This document shows positions 23,960-33,640 of a stretch of DNA of 33,962 nucleotides, piece after piece. Positions within the stretch are counted from its first letter, which is position 1. Each line of letters begins with the position of its first letter. The notes under the pieces were generated by a model that made no database searches, had not been told where the DNA came from, and saw only the letters and a list, made by a program, of their open reading frames with translations. The stretch comes from Nocardia takedensis NBRC 100417 (GTDB lineage Bacteria > Actinomycetota > Actinomycetes > Mycobacteriales > Mycobacteriaceae), in NCBI RefSeq assembly GCF_000308695.1, contig NZ_BAGG01000039.1, forward strand, positions 1 to 33,962. The letters are read 5' to 3'. Both the position numbers and the translations under genes were made by a program.

Positions 23960-25161
23960 CGGACAAGGAGCCAAACGACATGGGTCGCCCGGACGAGGGC
24001 CACGACGACGTGGAGTTGTCGAAGACGAACACCGCCGGGCACGCCGCCCCGGTCGATCCCACCGAGGAAGAGCTCGACGCGATGTCGCGCGACGAACTCG
24101 TCGCGCTCGGCACCGCCCGTGACGGCGTCGACGTCGCCTACCGGCGCGAGCGCTTCCCGGTTCCCGGCACCCGTGCCGAGAAGCGGGCCGAACGCGAGGT
24201 CACCTTCTGGTTCGCGATCTCCGGTCTGCTGGGCGCGGTGCTGATCGGCGTCTACTTGTTCTGGCCCTGGGAGTTCAAGGGCGAGGGCAAGCAGGAGCAC
24301 GGAGCCTACCTGCTCTACACCCCGCTGATCGGTCTGGCCTTCGGCGGTTCGGTGTTGGCCATCGGTATCGCGGCCGTGCTGATCCGCAAGAAGTTCATCC
24401 CCGCCGAACTGTCGATCCAGCAGCGCCACGACGGGCCTTCGCCCGAGGTGGAGCGCCGCACCCTGGTCGCGCAGCTCTCCGACGCGGGCGAGACCTCCAC
24501 CCTCGGTCGTCGCAAGATGATCACCCGCACGGCGGGCGCGGGCGTGGGCGTGCTCGGCATCGGCGCGCTGCTGGTCTTCGCGGGCGGCATGATCAAGAAC
24601 CCGTGGGCCAAGGGCGACAAGTCCCCGCTGTGGGTGTCGGGATGGACCCCGGACTACGAGGGCGAGACCATCTACATCCGCCGCGACACCGGTCGCATCG
24701 AGGATGTCGTGCTGGTGCGCCCCGAGGATCTGGACGCCGGCTCGATGGAGACGGTCTTCCCGTGGAAGGAGTCGTGGCGCGGCGACGAGCACGCGACCCT
24801 GCAGTCGCTGCGCGGCATCCGCAACGCCGTCATGCTGATCCGTCTGCGCACCGAGGACGCCCAGAAGGCGATCAAGCGCAAGGGCCAGGAGAGCTTCAAC
24901 TTCGGCGACTACTTCGCCTACTCGAAGATCTGCACCCACCTCGGCTGCCCGACCTCGCTCTACGAGCAGCAGACGAACAAAATTCTCTGCCCCTGCCACC
25001 AATCGCAGTTTCTTGCGACAGAATGGGGTAAGCCGGTCTTCGGTCCCGCTGCTCGCGCACTTCCGCAGCTGCCGATCACCGTCAACTCCGAGGGCTTCCT
25101 GGTCGCCAACGGTGACTTCATCGAGCCGCTCGGTCCGGCCTTCTGGGAGCGTCGATCATGA
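23956..25161 (+). CDS. qcrA: Menaquinol-cytochrome c reductase, Rieske iron-sulfur subunit
   Basis: A 401-aa actinobacterial Rieske protein with three membrane helices (about residues 90-112, 118-140, 193-213) ahead of the Rieske domain. The 2Fe-2S ligands are C326 and H328 in CTHLGCP and C345 and H348 in CPCHQSQF; C331 and C347 form the expected disulfide. It takes electrons from menaquinol and moves between QcrB and QcrC. ATG 23956 overlaps the qcrC stop; ATG 23980 is an alternative with a very good AAGGAG eight bases upstream, which would remove eight residues. The C-terminal WERRS meets the qcrB ATG (ATGA overlap). Confidence 0.96.
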   Translation: MTDKEPNDMGRPDEGHDDVELSKTNTAGHAAPVDPTEEELDAMSRDELVALGTARDGVDVAYRRERFPVPGTRAEKRAEREVTFWFAISGLLGAVLIGVYLFWPWEFKGEGKQEHGAYLLYTPLIGLAFGGSVLAIGIAAVLIRKKFIPAELSIQQRHDGPSPEVERRTLVAQLSDAGETSTLGRRKMITRTAGAGVGVLGIGALLVFAGGMIKNPWAKGDKSPLWVSGWTPDYEGETIYIRRDTGRIEDVVLVRPEDLDAGSMETVFPWKESWRGDEHATLQSLRGIRNAVMLIRLRTEDAQKAIKRKGQESFNFGDYFAYSKICTHLGCPTSLYEQQTNKILCPCHQSQFLATEWGKPVFGPAARALPQLPITVNSEGFLVANGDFIEPLGPAFWERRS

Positions 25162-26774
25162 GCATTGTGGCAACCCAAGCCAACGGAATGGACGAGCGGT
25201 ACCGCGCCGCGGCGTTCATGAAGCGGTCGATCAACAAGGTCTTCCCGACCCACTGGTCGTTCCTGCTCGGTGAGATCGCCCTCTACAGCTTCATCATCCT
25301 GTTGCTGTCGGGTGTGTACCTGACCCTGTACTTCGACCCGTCGATGGCGCACGTCACCTACGACGGCGCCTACCAGCCGCTGCGCGGCGTCGGCATGTCG
25401 CGGGCCTACGAGACCGCGCTGAACATCTCCTTCGAGGTGCGCGGCGGTCTGTTCGTCCGCCAGGTGCACCACTGGGCGGCGCTGCTGTTCGCGGCCTCGA
25501 TCATCGTGCACCTGTTCCGCATCTTCTTCACCGGCGCGTTCCGCAAGCCGCGTGAGGCGAACTGGGTCATCGGCTGCCTGCTGCTGATCCTGGCGATGTT
25601 CGAGGGCTTCTTCGGCTACTCGCTGCCCGACGACCTGCTCTCCGGCACCGGCCTGCGCGCCGCGTTCTCCGGCATCACCATCGGCATCCCGGTCATCGGC
25701 ACCTGGATGCACTGGCTGATCTTCGGCGGCGACTTCCCGGGCGACATCATCATCCCGCGCCTCTACATCGCGCACGTGCTGCTGTTCCCCGGCATCATCC
25801 TGGCGCTGATCGCGGCGCACGTGGCGCTGGTCTGGTACCAGAAGCACACCCAGTTCCCGGGGCCGGGCCGCACCGAGAACAACGTGGTCGGCGCGCGCAT
25901 CGTGCCGGTGTTCGCCGCGGACCAGGGCGCGTTCTTCGCCTTCACCCTCGGCATCGTCGGCATCATGGGCGGCGTCCTGCAGATCAACCCGATCTGGAAT
26001 CTCGGCCCGTACAACCCGTCCCAGGTCTCGGCCGGTTCGCAGCCCGACTTCTACATGATGTGGACCGACGGCATGGCGCGTCTGATGCCGCCGTGGGAGA
26101 TCTATCTGGGCCGCTACACGATCCCGGCGGTCTTCTGGGTCGCGCTCATCATGGGCCTGGTGTTCACGGTGCTGATCGCCTACCCGTGGATCGAGAAACG
26201 CCTGACCGGCGACGACGCCCCGCACAACCTGTTGCAGCGTCCGCGCGACGTGCCGGTCCGCACCGCGATCGGCGCGATGGCCATCGGGTTCTACGTGGTG
26301 CTGACGCTGTCGTGCGTCAACGACATCATCGCGTTGAAATTCGACATCTCGCTGAACGCGACCACCTGGATGGGCCGTATCGGTCTGCTGGTGGTGCCGC
26401 CGCTGGCCTACTTCATCGCCTACCGGTTCTGCATCGGTTTGCAGCGCAGCGATCGGGCGGTGCTCGAGCACGGCATCGAGACCGGCGTGATCAAGCGTCT
26501 GCCGCACGGTGAGTACATCGAGGTGCACCAGCCGCTGGGCCCGGTCGACGATCACGGCCACCCGCTGCCGCTGGAGTACCAGGGCGCGCCCGTGCCCAAG
26601 AAGATGAACCGCCTCGGTTCGGCGGGCAAGCCCGGCACCGGCAGCTTCCTGCGCGCCGATCCGGTGGAGGAGTCCGACGAGCACTTCCGGATCGAGCACG
26701 CCGAGGAGCACAAGCAGCTCCAGGTGTTGCAGAAGGTCCAGGAGCAGTCGCGCAACGGTCACTCCGACCACTGA
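25158..26774 (+). CDS. qcrB: Menaquinol-cytochrome c reductase, cytochrome b subunit
   Basis: A 538-aa cytochrome b with eight or nine membrane helices. The b-haem ligands are H104 and H118 (VHHWAALL...IIVHLFR) and H206 and H221 ([11 protein letters not shown]...AAHVALVW), with 13 and 14 residues between the pairs. Quinol-site features are [13 protein letters not shown] and the PPWE in [13 protein letters not shown]. The C-terminal tail (about residues 430-538) is hydrophilic, helical and cytoplasmic, as in actinobacteria. It is the target class of telacebec-type inhibitors in mycobacteria. Last gene of the operon, followed by a strong terminator. Confidence 0.97.
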   Translation: MSIVATQANGMDERYRAAAFMKRSINKVFPTHWSFLLGEIALYSFIILLLSGVYLTLYFDPSMAHVTYDGAYQPLRGVGMSRAYETALNISFEVRGGLFVRQVHHWAALLFAASIIVHLFRIFFTGAFRKPREANWVIGCLLLILAMFEGFFGYSLPDDLLSGTGLRAAFSGITIGIPVIGTWMHWLIFGGDFPGDIIIPRLYIAHVLLFPGIILALIAAHVALVWYQKHTQFPGPGRTENNVVGARIVPVFAADQGAFFAFTLGIVGIMGGVLQINPIWNLGPYNPSQVSAGSQPDFYMMWTDGMARLMPPWEIYLGRYTIPAVFWVALIMGLVFTVLIAYPWIEKRLTGDDAPHNLLQRPRDVPVRTAIGAMAIGFYVVLTLSCVNDIIALKFDISLNATTWMGRIGLLVVPPLAYFIAYRFCIGLQRSDRAVLEHGIETGVIKRLPHGEYIEVHQPLGPVDDHGHPLPLEYQGAPVPKKMNRLGSAGKPGTGSFLRADPVEESDEHFRIEHAEEHKQLQVLQKVQEQSRNGHSDH

Positions 26775-26786
26775 CCCACCACACGA

Positions 26787-26822
26787 GCGAGGCCCCGAGT
26801 CGACATCGACTCGGGGCCTCGC
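26787..26822. terminator. Strong hairpin terminator after qcrB
   Basis: A 17-bp perfect stem (GCGAGGCCCCGAGTCGA and its complement) around a two-base centre, starting 12 bases after the qcrB stop and followed by CCGTTTCC. It lies between convergent qcrB and RNase AS. Confidence 0.85.
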
Positions 26823-26858
26823 CCGTTTCCCGGGAATGCGCAGCGCCCGCGCGCGGCC

Positions 26859-26903
26859 GGTCTCAGCGCCTGCGCGCCGCTGGTCTCAGCGCCTGCGCGC
26901 CGC
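26859..26903. repeat. 22-bp tandem duplication at the 3' end of the RNase AS gene
   Basis: The 22 bases beginning GGTCTCAGCGCCTGCG occur at 26859-26880 and again, perfectly, at 26882-26903, one base apart. The second copy contains the stop codon and last codons (ARRR-stop) of the RNase AS gene; the first copy lies just beyond the stop. Confidence 0.9.
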
Positions 26904-27374
26904 CTCGATGGCCTCGAACTTCGCGAGGTTGTGGCGGGCGTCGGCCAGTGCGTCGTGCGCGTCGGGCGGGACCGGCGGCAGGTCGGGACGGCCGTTGACC
27001 TCCCAGTGCTGACGCAGTTCGTTGGTGTAGCGCGGCAGCGTGGTGGGCAGGTCGATCATCGACCCCCACAGCTGGCACAGCGCGACGTGGTCGTACGCGC
27101 CGACCCAGGCCCACAGCTCGGGCTGCACGGTCGGGCGGGGGATCAGGAAGCGGTACAGGTCCTCGCGGATCTGCGCGCGGGTGCGCCAGCGCGGCGAGCC
27201 ACGATCCGGCAACTGCGGCAGCACGTACTTGCGGACCCACGGGCCCGCCTTGGCGGCGTCGAATTCGGTGGAGACCGCGTAGTACTCGCGACCGTCCTCG
27301 CAGACGACGCCGATCGACACCAGGTCGATGACCACGCCGTCCTCGATGAACTCGCAATCGTAGAAATATCTCAG
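26886..27374 (-). CDS. RNase AS, polyadenylate-specific 3'-5' exoribonuclease (Rv2179c-like)
   Basis: A 162-aa DEDDh exoribonuclease matching Rv2179c. Catalytic acidic residues are in RYFYDCEF (Asp6, Glu8), AYDHVALCQLWG and HDALADARHN. Known activity of the family: removal of adenylate-containing 3' tails in RNA. The homologue starts MRYFYDTEF; here the matching codon is CTG (27374), preceded by GAGAGG at nine bases. An in-frame GTG at about 27434 would add some 20 Arg/Pro-rich residues not found in the family. I favour the CTG start. The gene is convergent with qcrB and divergent from aroG, where M. tuberculosis has Rv2179c beside aroG. Confidence 0.88.
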   Translation of the reverse strand: MRYFYDCEFIEDGVVIDLVSIGVVCEDGREYYAVSTEFDAAKAGPWVRKYVLPQLPDRGSPRWRTRAQIREDLYRFLIPRPTVQPELWAWVGAYDHVALCQLWGSMIDLPTTLPRYTNELRQHWEVNGRPDLPPVPPDAHDALADARHNLAKFEAIEAARRR

Positions 27375-27523
27375 CGAGATCGACCTCTCCCCGGTGTTCG
27401 GCTGCCGTGGCGGCGGACGCCGCGTCCCCACCCTAAGCGGGGACCGGACACAAGGCCCCCCGGGGTGCCGAGGTCGCCACCCGGGTGCGGGCGCACCATC
27501 CCTACCTCGTGGTTTCCGGGTGA

Positions 27524-28936
<1,413 letters not shown>

Positions 28937-28945
28937 GACCCGACA

Positions 28946-28978
28946 CGACCGCGGCGGCCGGGTAGACCGCCGCGGTCG
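28946..28978. terminator. Bidirectional hairpin between aroG and pknL
   Basis: CGACCGCGGCGG, nine-base loop, then the exact complement. A 12-bp stem in the 48-base gap between two convergent stops, so it can end both transcripts. Confidence 0.75.
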
Positions 28979-28984
28979 CCGTCG

Positions 28985-30925
28985 TCAGGGCAGGGCGGTC
29001 AGGTTGATCGTCGTGCCGGGCTGGACCTTGGTGCCCGCGCCCGGGTTCTGACCGATCACCACCGAACTCTCCGAGGGCGTCAACTGCTGCACCTGCGCGG
29101 ACAATCCCAGCGCGGACAGCTTCGCGCGCGCGTCGCCGACGCTCTGGCCGACCAGGAACGGCAGCTTCACCGCGTTCGACACCAGCAGCGTGACGCCGTC
29201 GCCCGCGCTGAGGGTGGTCCCGGCCGCCGGATCGGTGCCGATCACCTGGTCGGCGTCGATCTGCTTGTCGTATTCGGTGCGTGTCTCACGGACCTCGATG
29301 CCCGCCTTGGTCAGCGCGGCCATCGCCTCCTCGGTGGTCTTGCCGCGCACGTCGGGCACCTTCACCGGTTGCGCGCCGTTGCTGCGGTACACCTTCACCT
29401 GCGCGCCCATCGGCAGGACGGTGCCCGCGGCCGGATCAACCTTGGCCAGACTGCCCTTCGGTGACTGGCTACCGATCTCGCCCGCGTCCACCGGGAGCAG
29501 GCCCGCGTCCTTGATCAACTGGTTGACCTTCGCCAGTTGATCGCCCGCGCGGACGTCCGGCACCCGCGGTTTGCCGCTGGAGATCAGCACCGCCACCGTG
29601 GAACCGCCGGTCACCTTCGCACCGGCCGACGGGTCGCTGCCGACCACCCCGCCGACCGGAATCGTGTCCGATGCCCGCTGGCGCAGTTCGGTCTCGAAAC
29701 CGGCCTCGGCCAGTTTCGCGGTGGCCTGCTCGCTGGTCAGACCCGCGATCGGCGGCACCGTCTCGTAGCGGCCGAAGCCGAGCCACCATCCGCCGACGCC
29801 GACGACCAGCGTCAGCACCGCGACGATCGCCACCCACACCAGGGAGGTGCGTCGGGAACGGTTCGGGTCGGGGCCGAAATCCTGGTACGGGGCGTGTCGG
29901 TGCCCGACCTGCGCGTTGTGGTCGGGGACCGGCGCGTATTCCTCGCGGGGACGTTGCGTGGTCACCATCCGCGTGTGCTGCGGTTGCTGCGAGGGCGGCG
30001 GGAAAGGGGCGTGGGCCTGCGCGCGATCGGCGGCCACCGACTGGAAACCGGCGCTGAGATGTTCGGCCGACTCCTTCGGGGCGGGCACCCGGTAGGGCGG
30101 CAACCGCAGCGCCGCCGCGATCGAGCGCAATTCGGCGGCCATCTCGGTCGCGTCCGCGAAACGCCGCGCCGGATCACGGTTCGTCGCCCGCGCCACCAGC
30201 GCGTCGAACTCCGCGGGCACGCCGCTGATCGACGCGCTGGGGCTCGGCACGTCCTTCTCGACCCGCTGATAGGCGATCGACAGCGAATTGTCGCCCGTGA
30301 ACGGCGCCCGCCCGGTCAGCAACTCGTAGATCAGCACGCCGAAGGAGTAGACGTCGCTGCGCGAATCCGCCGTACCCGCCGTCACCTGTTCCGGCGACAG
30401 GTACGCCGCCGTGCCCAGGATAACGCTGGCCGAGGTGGTGTTGGCCGCCGCCACCGCGCGCACCAACCCGAAGTCGGCGATCTTCACCTCGCCCGCGTCG
30501 GAGATCAGCACGTTCTCCGGTTTGATGTCGCGATGCACCAGACCCGCCGCGTGGGCGACGCCGATCGCCGCCAACAACGGTTCGGCGACCGCGCGCACCG
30601 CGTGCGGCGGCATCGGGCCGCGCTCGCGCAGCAGTTCGCGCAACGTGCCGCCCTCGACCAACTCCATGATCAGGAACGGGTATTCACCGTCGACGCCTTG
30701 GTCGTACACCGCGACCAGCGACGGATGCTTGAGTTTCGCGACCGCGCGCGCCTCGAACTCGAACCGTGAGAGGAACTGCGGGTCCGAGGCGAATTTCGGG
30801 TCCATCACCTTGATCGCGACCGGACGATCCAACCGGGTGTCGACGCCGCGGAACACCATCGACATCCCGCCGCGCGCGATCGGCGCGTCGATCCGGTAGC
30901 GCCCTTCCAGCATCTGGCCGATCAA
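28985..30925 (-). CDS. pknL: Serine/threonine protein kinase PknL with four PASTA repeats
   Basis: A 646-aa receptor kinase. Kinase domain about residues 10-275: glycine loop IARGGMSMVFRG, Lys39 (VAIKVMD), HRDIKPEN with Asp133, DFG with Asp151, and a Thr/Ser-rich activation loop before GTAAYLSPEQ. A Pro-rich juxtamembrane linker leads to one membrane helix (SLVWVAIVAVLTLVVGVGGW) and four extracellular PASTA repeats to the C-terminus, each ending in a VxVLISSG/VTLLVSN-like strand. M. tuberculosis PknL, as I recall it, is about 399 aa and lacks PASTA repeats. The start is TTG 30925 with GGAGGA six bases upstream; GTG 30946 is the alternative, and the open frame up to 31087 overlaps the divergent gene. 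PASTA repeats bind muropeptides or lipid II. Confidence 0.93.
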   Translation of the reverse strand: MIGQMLEGRYRIDAPIARGGMSMVFRGVDTRLDRPVAIKVMDPKFASDPQFLSRFEFEARAVAKLKHPSLVAVYDQGVDGEYPFLIMELVEGGTLRELLRERGPMPPHAVRAVAEPLLAAIGVAHAAGLVHRDIKPENVLISDAGEVKIADFGLVRAVAAANTTSASVILGTAAYLSPEQVTAGTADSRSDVYSFGVLIYELLTGRAPFTGDNSLSIAYQRVEKDVPSPSASISGVPAEFDALVARATNRDPARRFADATEMAAELRSIAAALRLPPYRVPAPKESAEHLSAGFQSVAADRAQAHAPFPPPSQQPQHTRMVTTQRPREEYAPVPDHNAQVGHRHAPYQDFGPDPNRSRRTSLVWVAIVAVLTLVVGVGGWWLGFGRYETVPPIAGLTSEQATAKLAEAGFETELRQRASDTIPVGGVVGSDPSAGAKVTGGSTVAVLISSGKPRVPDVRAGDQLAKVNQLIKDAGLLPVDAGEIGSQSPKGSLAKVDPAAGTVLPMGAQVKVYRSNGAQPVKVPDVRGKTTEEAMAALTKAGIEVRETRTEYDKQIDADQVIGTDPAAGTTLSAGDGVTLLVSNAVKLPFLVGQSVGDARAKLSALGLSAQVQQLTPSESSVVIGQNPGAGTKVQPGTTINLTALP

Positions 30926-31063
30926 GTGATGTCCTCCGGCTATCACAAAACTCTCACCCCTCGCCGATAGCGACAAGCGAACAGCCGCGGGTTGCGGCCA
31001 CCACGATCGTAGCCGTGCCGCCCCCGCCCACCGGGTCTGCCGCACCCTGTCGCCCGCACCGTC

Positions 31064-31069
31064 TACCGT
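31064..31069 (+). promoter_or_regulatory. Candidate -10 element for leaderless Rv2175c-like transcript
   Basis: TACCGT, seven bases before GTG 31077, fits TANNNT. The other GTG at 31071 is only one base away and would be excluded if this promoter is used. Confidence 0.45.
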
Positions 31070-31076
31070 TGTGCCG

Positions 31077-31445
31077 GTGAGCGCCATTCCCTACGCCGCG
31101 GACGTCCTCCCGGAAACCGTCACCCTGCTGCCGCTGCCCGACGTCGCCGACCGCCTCGGCCTCGTCGTCACCCGCGTGCACCAACTGCTGCGCGACCACC
31201 ACCTGCTCGCCGTGCGCCGCGACGGAGTGATCGGAGTGCCCGCCGACTTCTTCGACGACACCGGCGCGGTCGTCAAGTCCCTGCCCGGCCTGATCACCGT
31301 CATGAAGGACGGCAAGTACACCGACGAGGAAATCCTGCGCTGGATGTACACCGACGACGACACCCTCCCCGGCAAACCCGTCGACGCCCTACACGGCCCC
31401 CTGGCCCGCGAGGTCGTCCGAAGGGCCGCCGCCGAACCCTTCTGA
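31077..31445 (+). CDS. Winged-helix DNA-binding protein (Rv2175c-like)
   Basis: A 122-aa protein with a winged helix-turn-helix: LPDVADRLGLVVTRVHQLLRDHHL is the recognition region (about residues 22-45), followed by VIGVPADFF and a C-terminal helical part (VKSLPGLITVMKDGKYTDEE, PVDALHGPLAREVVRRAAAE). It matches Rv2175c, a DNA-binding protein phosphorylated by PknL in M. tuberculosis; the N-terminal extension holding the phosphorylated Thr there is missing or much shorter here. It diverges from pknL with a 151-base gap, so the two may be co-regulated. GTG 31077 is chosen over GTG 31071 because of the TACCGT element. Confidence 0.88.
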   Translation: MSAIPYAADVLPETVTLLPLPDVADRLGLVVTRVHQLLRDHHLLAVRRDGVIGVPADFFDDTGAVVKSLPGLITVMKDGKYTDEEILRWMYTDDDTLPGKPVDALHGPLAREVVRRAAAEPF

Positions 31446-31881
31446 CCGCACTGGAGCGCCGCGGCAACCGAGCCCCCGGCTGCCGCTTCCTCCACGGGCA
31501 AACCCACAAGCAACATCACCACCTGACGTTCCCACAGGGCGACGGCCACCCGAACGTAACCACCCGGTACACCCCCCAAGCAACATCACCGCCCCACGTC
31601 CCCCGCTCGGGTGCGAGTCTTACGAGCGCCGTTCGCGGCCGTCTCGTCGGCCGGTGGGCGAAGCGCATGCGCCGAAGGCGCGAGTCTCGCCCGCCGGCCG
31701 ACGAGACACAAGGGGCCGCGAACACGCCGCGACGAAGTCGCGGCCAGACAAACACCGGGCACACCGCCCTGAGACCCGTATTCCATCAACTCCCAACCAA
31801 TCACCCCACCGCAGCCTCCCCCTCGAGCGAGGACGTACGAAAAAGCAGGTAATGCTGGGACGCCCGGCAGTACCCGACCGC
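31446..31881. other. Intergenic region with direct repeats and a large inverted repeat
   Basis: 436 bases between convergent stops. It holds a 14-base direct repeat (CAAGCAACATCACC at 31507-31520 and 31577-31590, 70 bases apart), a long imperfect inverted repeat (31631-31723), and a lower-GC C-rich stretch to the mptA stop. Open frames on the - strand here are Arg/Gly-rich, overlap each other and show no family, so I do not call a gene. Confidence 0.6.
31631..31723. repeat. Large imperfect inverted repeat (long hairpin)
   Basis: The left arm starts GTTCGCGGCC (31631-31640) and continues CTCGTCGGCCGG (31643-31654) then GGGCGA; the right arm (31687-31723) is its complement apart from one mismatch and a bulge of about six bases (ACACAAGGG side). 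The 25-base loop contains the palindrome GCGCATGCGC and the small hairpin GCGCC-GAA-GGCGC. It could be a bidirectional terminator or a dispersed intergenic repeat. Confidence 0.7.
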
Positions 31882-33576
31882 TCAAGCCTTCGCGGGCTCG
31901 CCCACGGACGTCTCACCCGCGGGCGCGGAGCGCAACCGCAGCGGATCGACGGTGCGCAGTGACAGTGCGGCGACCACGGCGACGAAGGTCGCGGCGGCGA
32001 CGTGCCAGAAGTTGTAGAGGCCGATGGAGCCGTCGGGCTGGAACACCAGCATCAGCCATGTGCACAGGCCGACCAGCACCATCAGGGTGGTGGTCGAGAG
32101 CGCGAAGCCGGCTGCCAGGGCCAGCGGCCAGGAGTAGTACCAGGGCAGTGCGGCGGGGGAGAGGATGACGATGGCGACGAAGGCGATCAGGATGCCGAGG
32201 ACGGCTTCGCGTTCGCTGTGGCGGAAGCGCCACCATGTCCAGGCGAGGACGGCGACCAGCGCCAAGGCGCACAGTGCGCGGGTGACGGCCAGGACGGGGT
32301 CGGTGCCGAACGGGGTGATCCAGGTGACCGTGTGCGCCATGATCGTCGGCAGCGAGAGCCAGTTGATGATCTTCTTCGAGCCGGACAGCGCGGTCAGCCA
32401 GCCGATGCCGACGCCGGCGATGGCCGAGGCGGCGACGAAGACGGCGGCGAACACGCTGAGTCCGAGTCCGGCGATCTTGGCGAACATCAGGGACGGGTGG
32501 GGCATGTCCTGGGTGGGTTTGGCCGCGTCGTCGTGTTCGGAGTCGGTGACCTGGTCGGGTGGGAGGCCCGCGCGTTGGGCGGCGCGGCGTTCTTTTTCGT
32601 GCAGCATCCAGATCCATACCAGGAACGGCAGCGCGATTCCGGCGGTGGCTTTGATGGCGACGCCGATGGCGACGACGACGATGCCCGCGACGTGGTGGCG
32701 TTCGAGGACCAGCGCGATGCCCGCGCACATGAGCCCGACCATGAGCATTTCGTTGTGCACGCCGCCGATGAGGTGGATGAGTACGAGCGGGTTGAGTACG
32801 GCCAGCCACAGCGCGACGGTGGGTTTGCCGCCGAGGTGTTTGGTCAGGTAGGGCACCGCCCACATCATCAGTGCCAAGCCGGGCAGCATGACCAATCGCA
32901 GCGCGATCGTGCCCGCTACCACGTTGTCGCCGGTGAGGGCCGTGATGGCGCGGCCGAGCAGCAGGAACACCGGGCCGTAGGGGGCGGTGGTGGTGGTCCA
33001 CACCGGGCTGACGTTGTCCAGCAGCACACCGGGATTGGCGACCGGTCCGACCTGGTAGGGGTCGAATCCGTCGCGCAGCAGCGCGCCTTGGGCGAGGTAG
33101 GAGTAGGCGTCGCGGCTGAACATCGGTACGGCGAACAGCAGCGGGAAGATCCAGATGCCGACGATCGCGCGCAGTTCGTTCAGGGTGACGCCCGCGCCCG
33201 CGCGGTCGCCGAGTCCGAGGGTGGTGCGGCCCAGTCGGACCCACGCCGTGATCATCAGCAGCACGCCGACCCAGATCACCATGGTGGACAGCACATAGCC
33301 GTGGCCGAAGCGCAGCCAGGACAGGTGCATGTCCTCGAGCAGCGGGTCGCGGCGGCGGACGCTGCCCGCGCCGAGTCCGCCGCAGGTGATCATCAGCGCG
33401 CCGAAGAAGCCGAGCAGCGCGGCGTGTCCTTCGGGGCTGCGGGCGAAGTCGGCGTAGGTGTGCAGTCGGGAACGCCACCCGTCCGGGAACGATGCGGGGG
33501 TGGCGTCGGTGCTCGTCTGGTGCGGCGCGACAGCGGCCGGGGCCGGGGCGGAAGCGCGCGTCTCGGGGGGTGGCAT
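31882..33576 (-). CDS. mptA: Alpha-(1->6)-mannopyranosyltransferase of lipomannan synthesis (MptA-like)
   Basis: A 564-aa polytopic GT-C glycosyltransferase with about 12-13 membrane helices after a 45-residue Pro/Ala-rich cytoplasmic N-terminus. The GT-C acidic motif is in the first outside loop (PMFSRDAYSYLAQGALL, with the Asp), followed by GFDPYQVGP and WTTTTAPYGPVFLLL, and GGVHNEMLMVG later. MptA extends the lipomannan backbone on the outside of the membrane using polyprenyl-phosphate-mannose. Position matches Rv2174, convergent with the Rv2175c-like gene; MptB is the alternative paralogue. ATG 33576 follows a GGGGGGACC purine run. The gap from the crtI-like gene is 64 bases, so they may share a transcript. 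Confidence 0.88.
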   Translation of the reverse strand: MPPPETRASAPAPAAVAPHQTSTDATPASFPDGWRSRLHTYADFARSPEGHAALLGFFGALMITCGGLGAGSVRRRDPLLEDMHLSWLRFGHGYVLSTMVIWVGVLLMITAWVRLGRTTLGLGDRAGAGVTLNELRAIVGIWIFPLLFAVPMFSRDAYSYLAQGALLRDGFDPYQVGPVANPGVLLDNVSPVWTTTTAPYGPVFLLLGRAITALTGDNVVAGTIALRLVMLPGLALMMWAVPYLTKHLGGKPTVALWLAVLNPLVLIHLIGGVHNEMLMVGLMCAGIALVLERHHVAGIVVVAIGVAIKATAGIALPFLVWIWMLHEKERRAAQRAGLPPDQVTDSEHDDAAKPTQDMPHPSLMFAKIAGLGLSVFAAVFVAASAIAGVGIGWLTALSGSKKIINWLSLPTIMAHTVTWITPFGTDPVLAVTRALCALALVAVLAWTWWRFRHSEREAVLGILIAFVAIVILSPAALPWYYSWPLALAAGFALSTTTLMVLVGLCTWLMLVFQPDGSIGLYNFWHVAAATFVAVVAALSLRTVDPLRLRSAPAGETSVGEPAKA

Positions 33577-33640
33577 GTGGTGTCGGTCCCCCCGGGATGG
33601 TCGGCGGTCGCAACCGCGAGCGAATAGGTCGGCGATCAGT

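Noticed and set aside
24960..26771. 603-codon - strand frame opposite qcrB
   Set aside because: Antisense shadow of qcrB; no domain.
31507..31590. CRISPR array
   Set aside because: Only two copies of a 14-base repeat without regular spacers.
31516..31916. Several overlapping - strand frames in the intergenic region after the Rv2175c-like gene
   Set aside because: They overlap each other and the large inverted repeat, have Arg/Gly-rich translations and no ribosome-binding site.
32002..33627. 541-codon + strand frame opposite mptA
   Set aside because: Antisense shadow of a membrane protein gene; Gly/Asp/His-rich without family.
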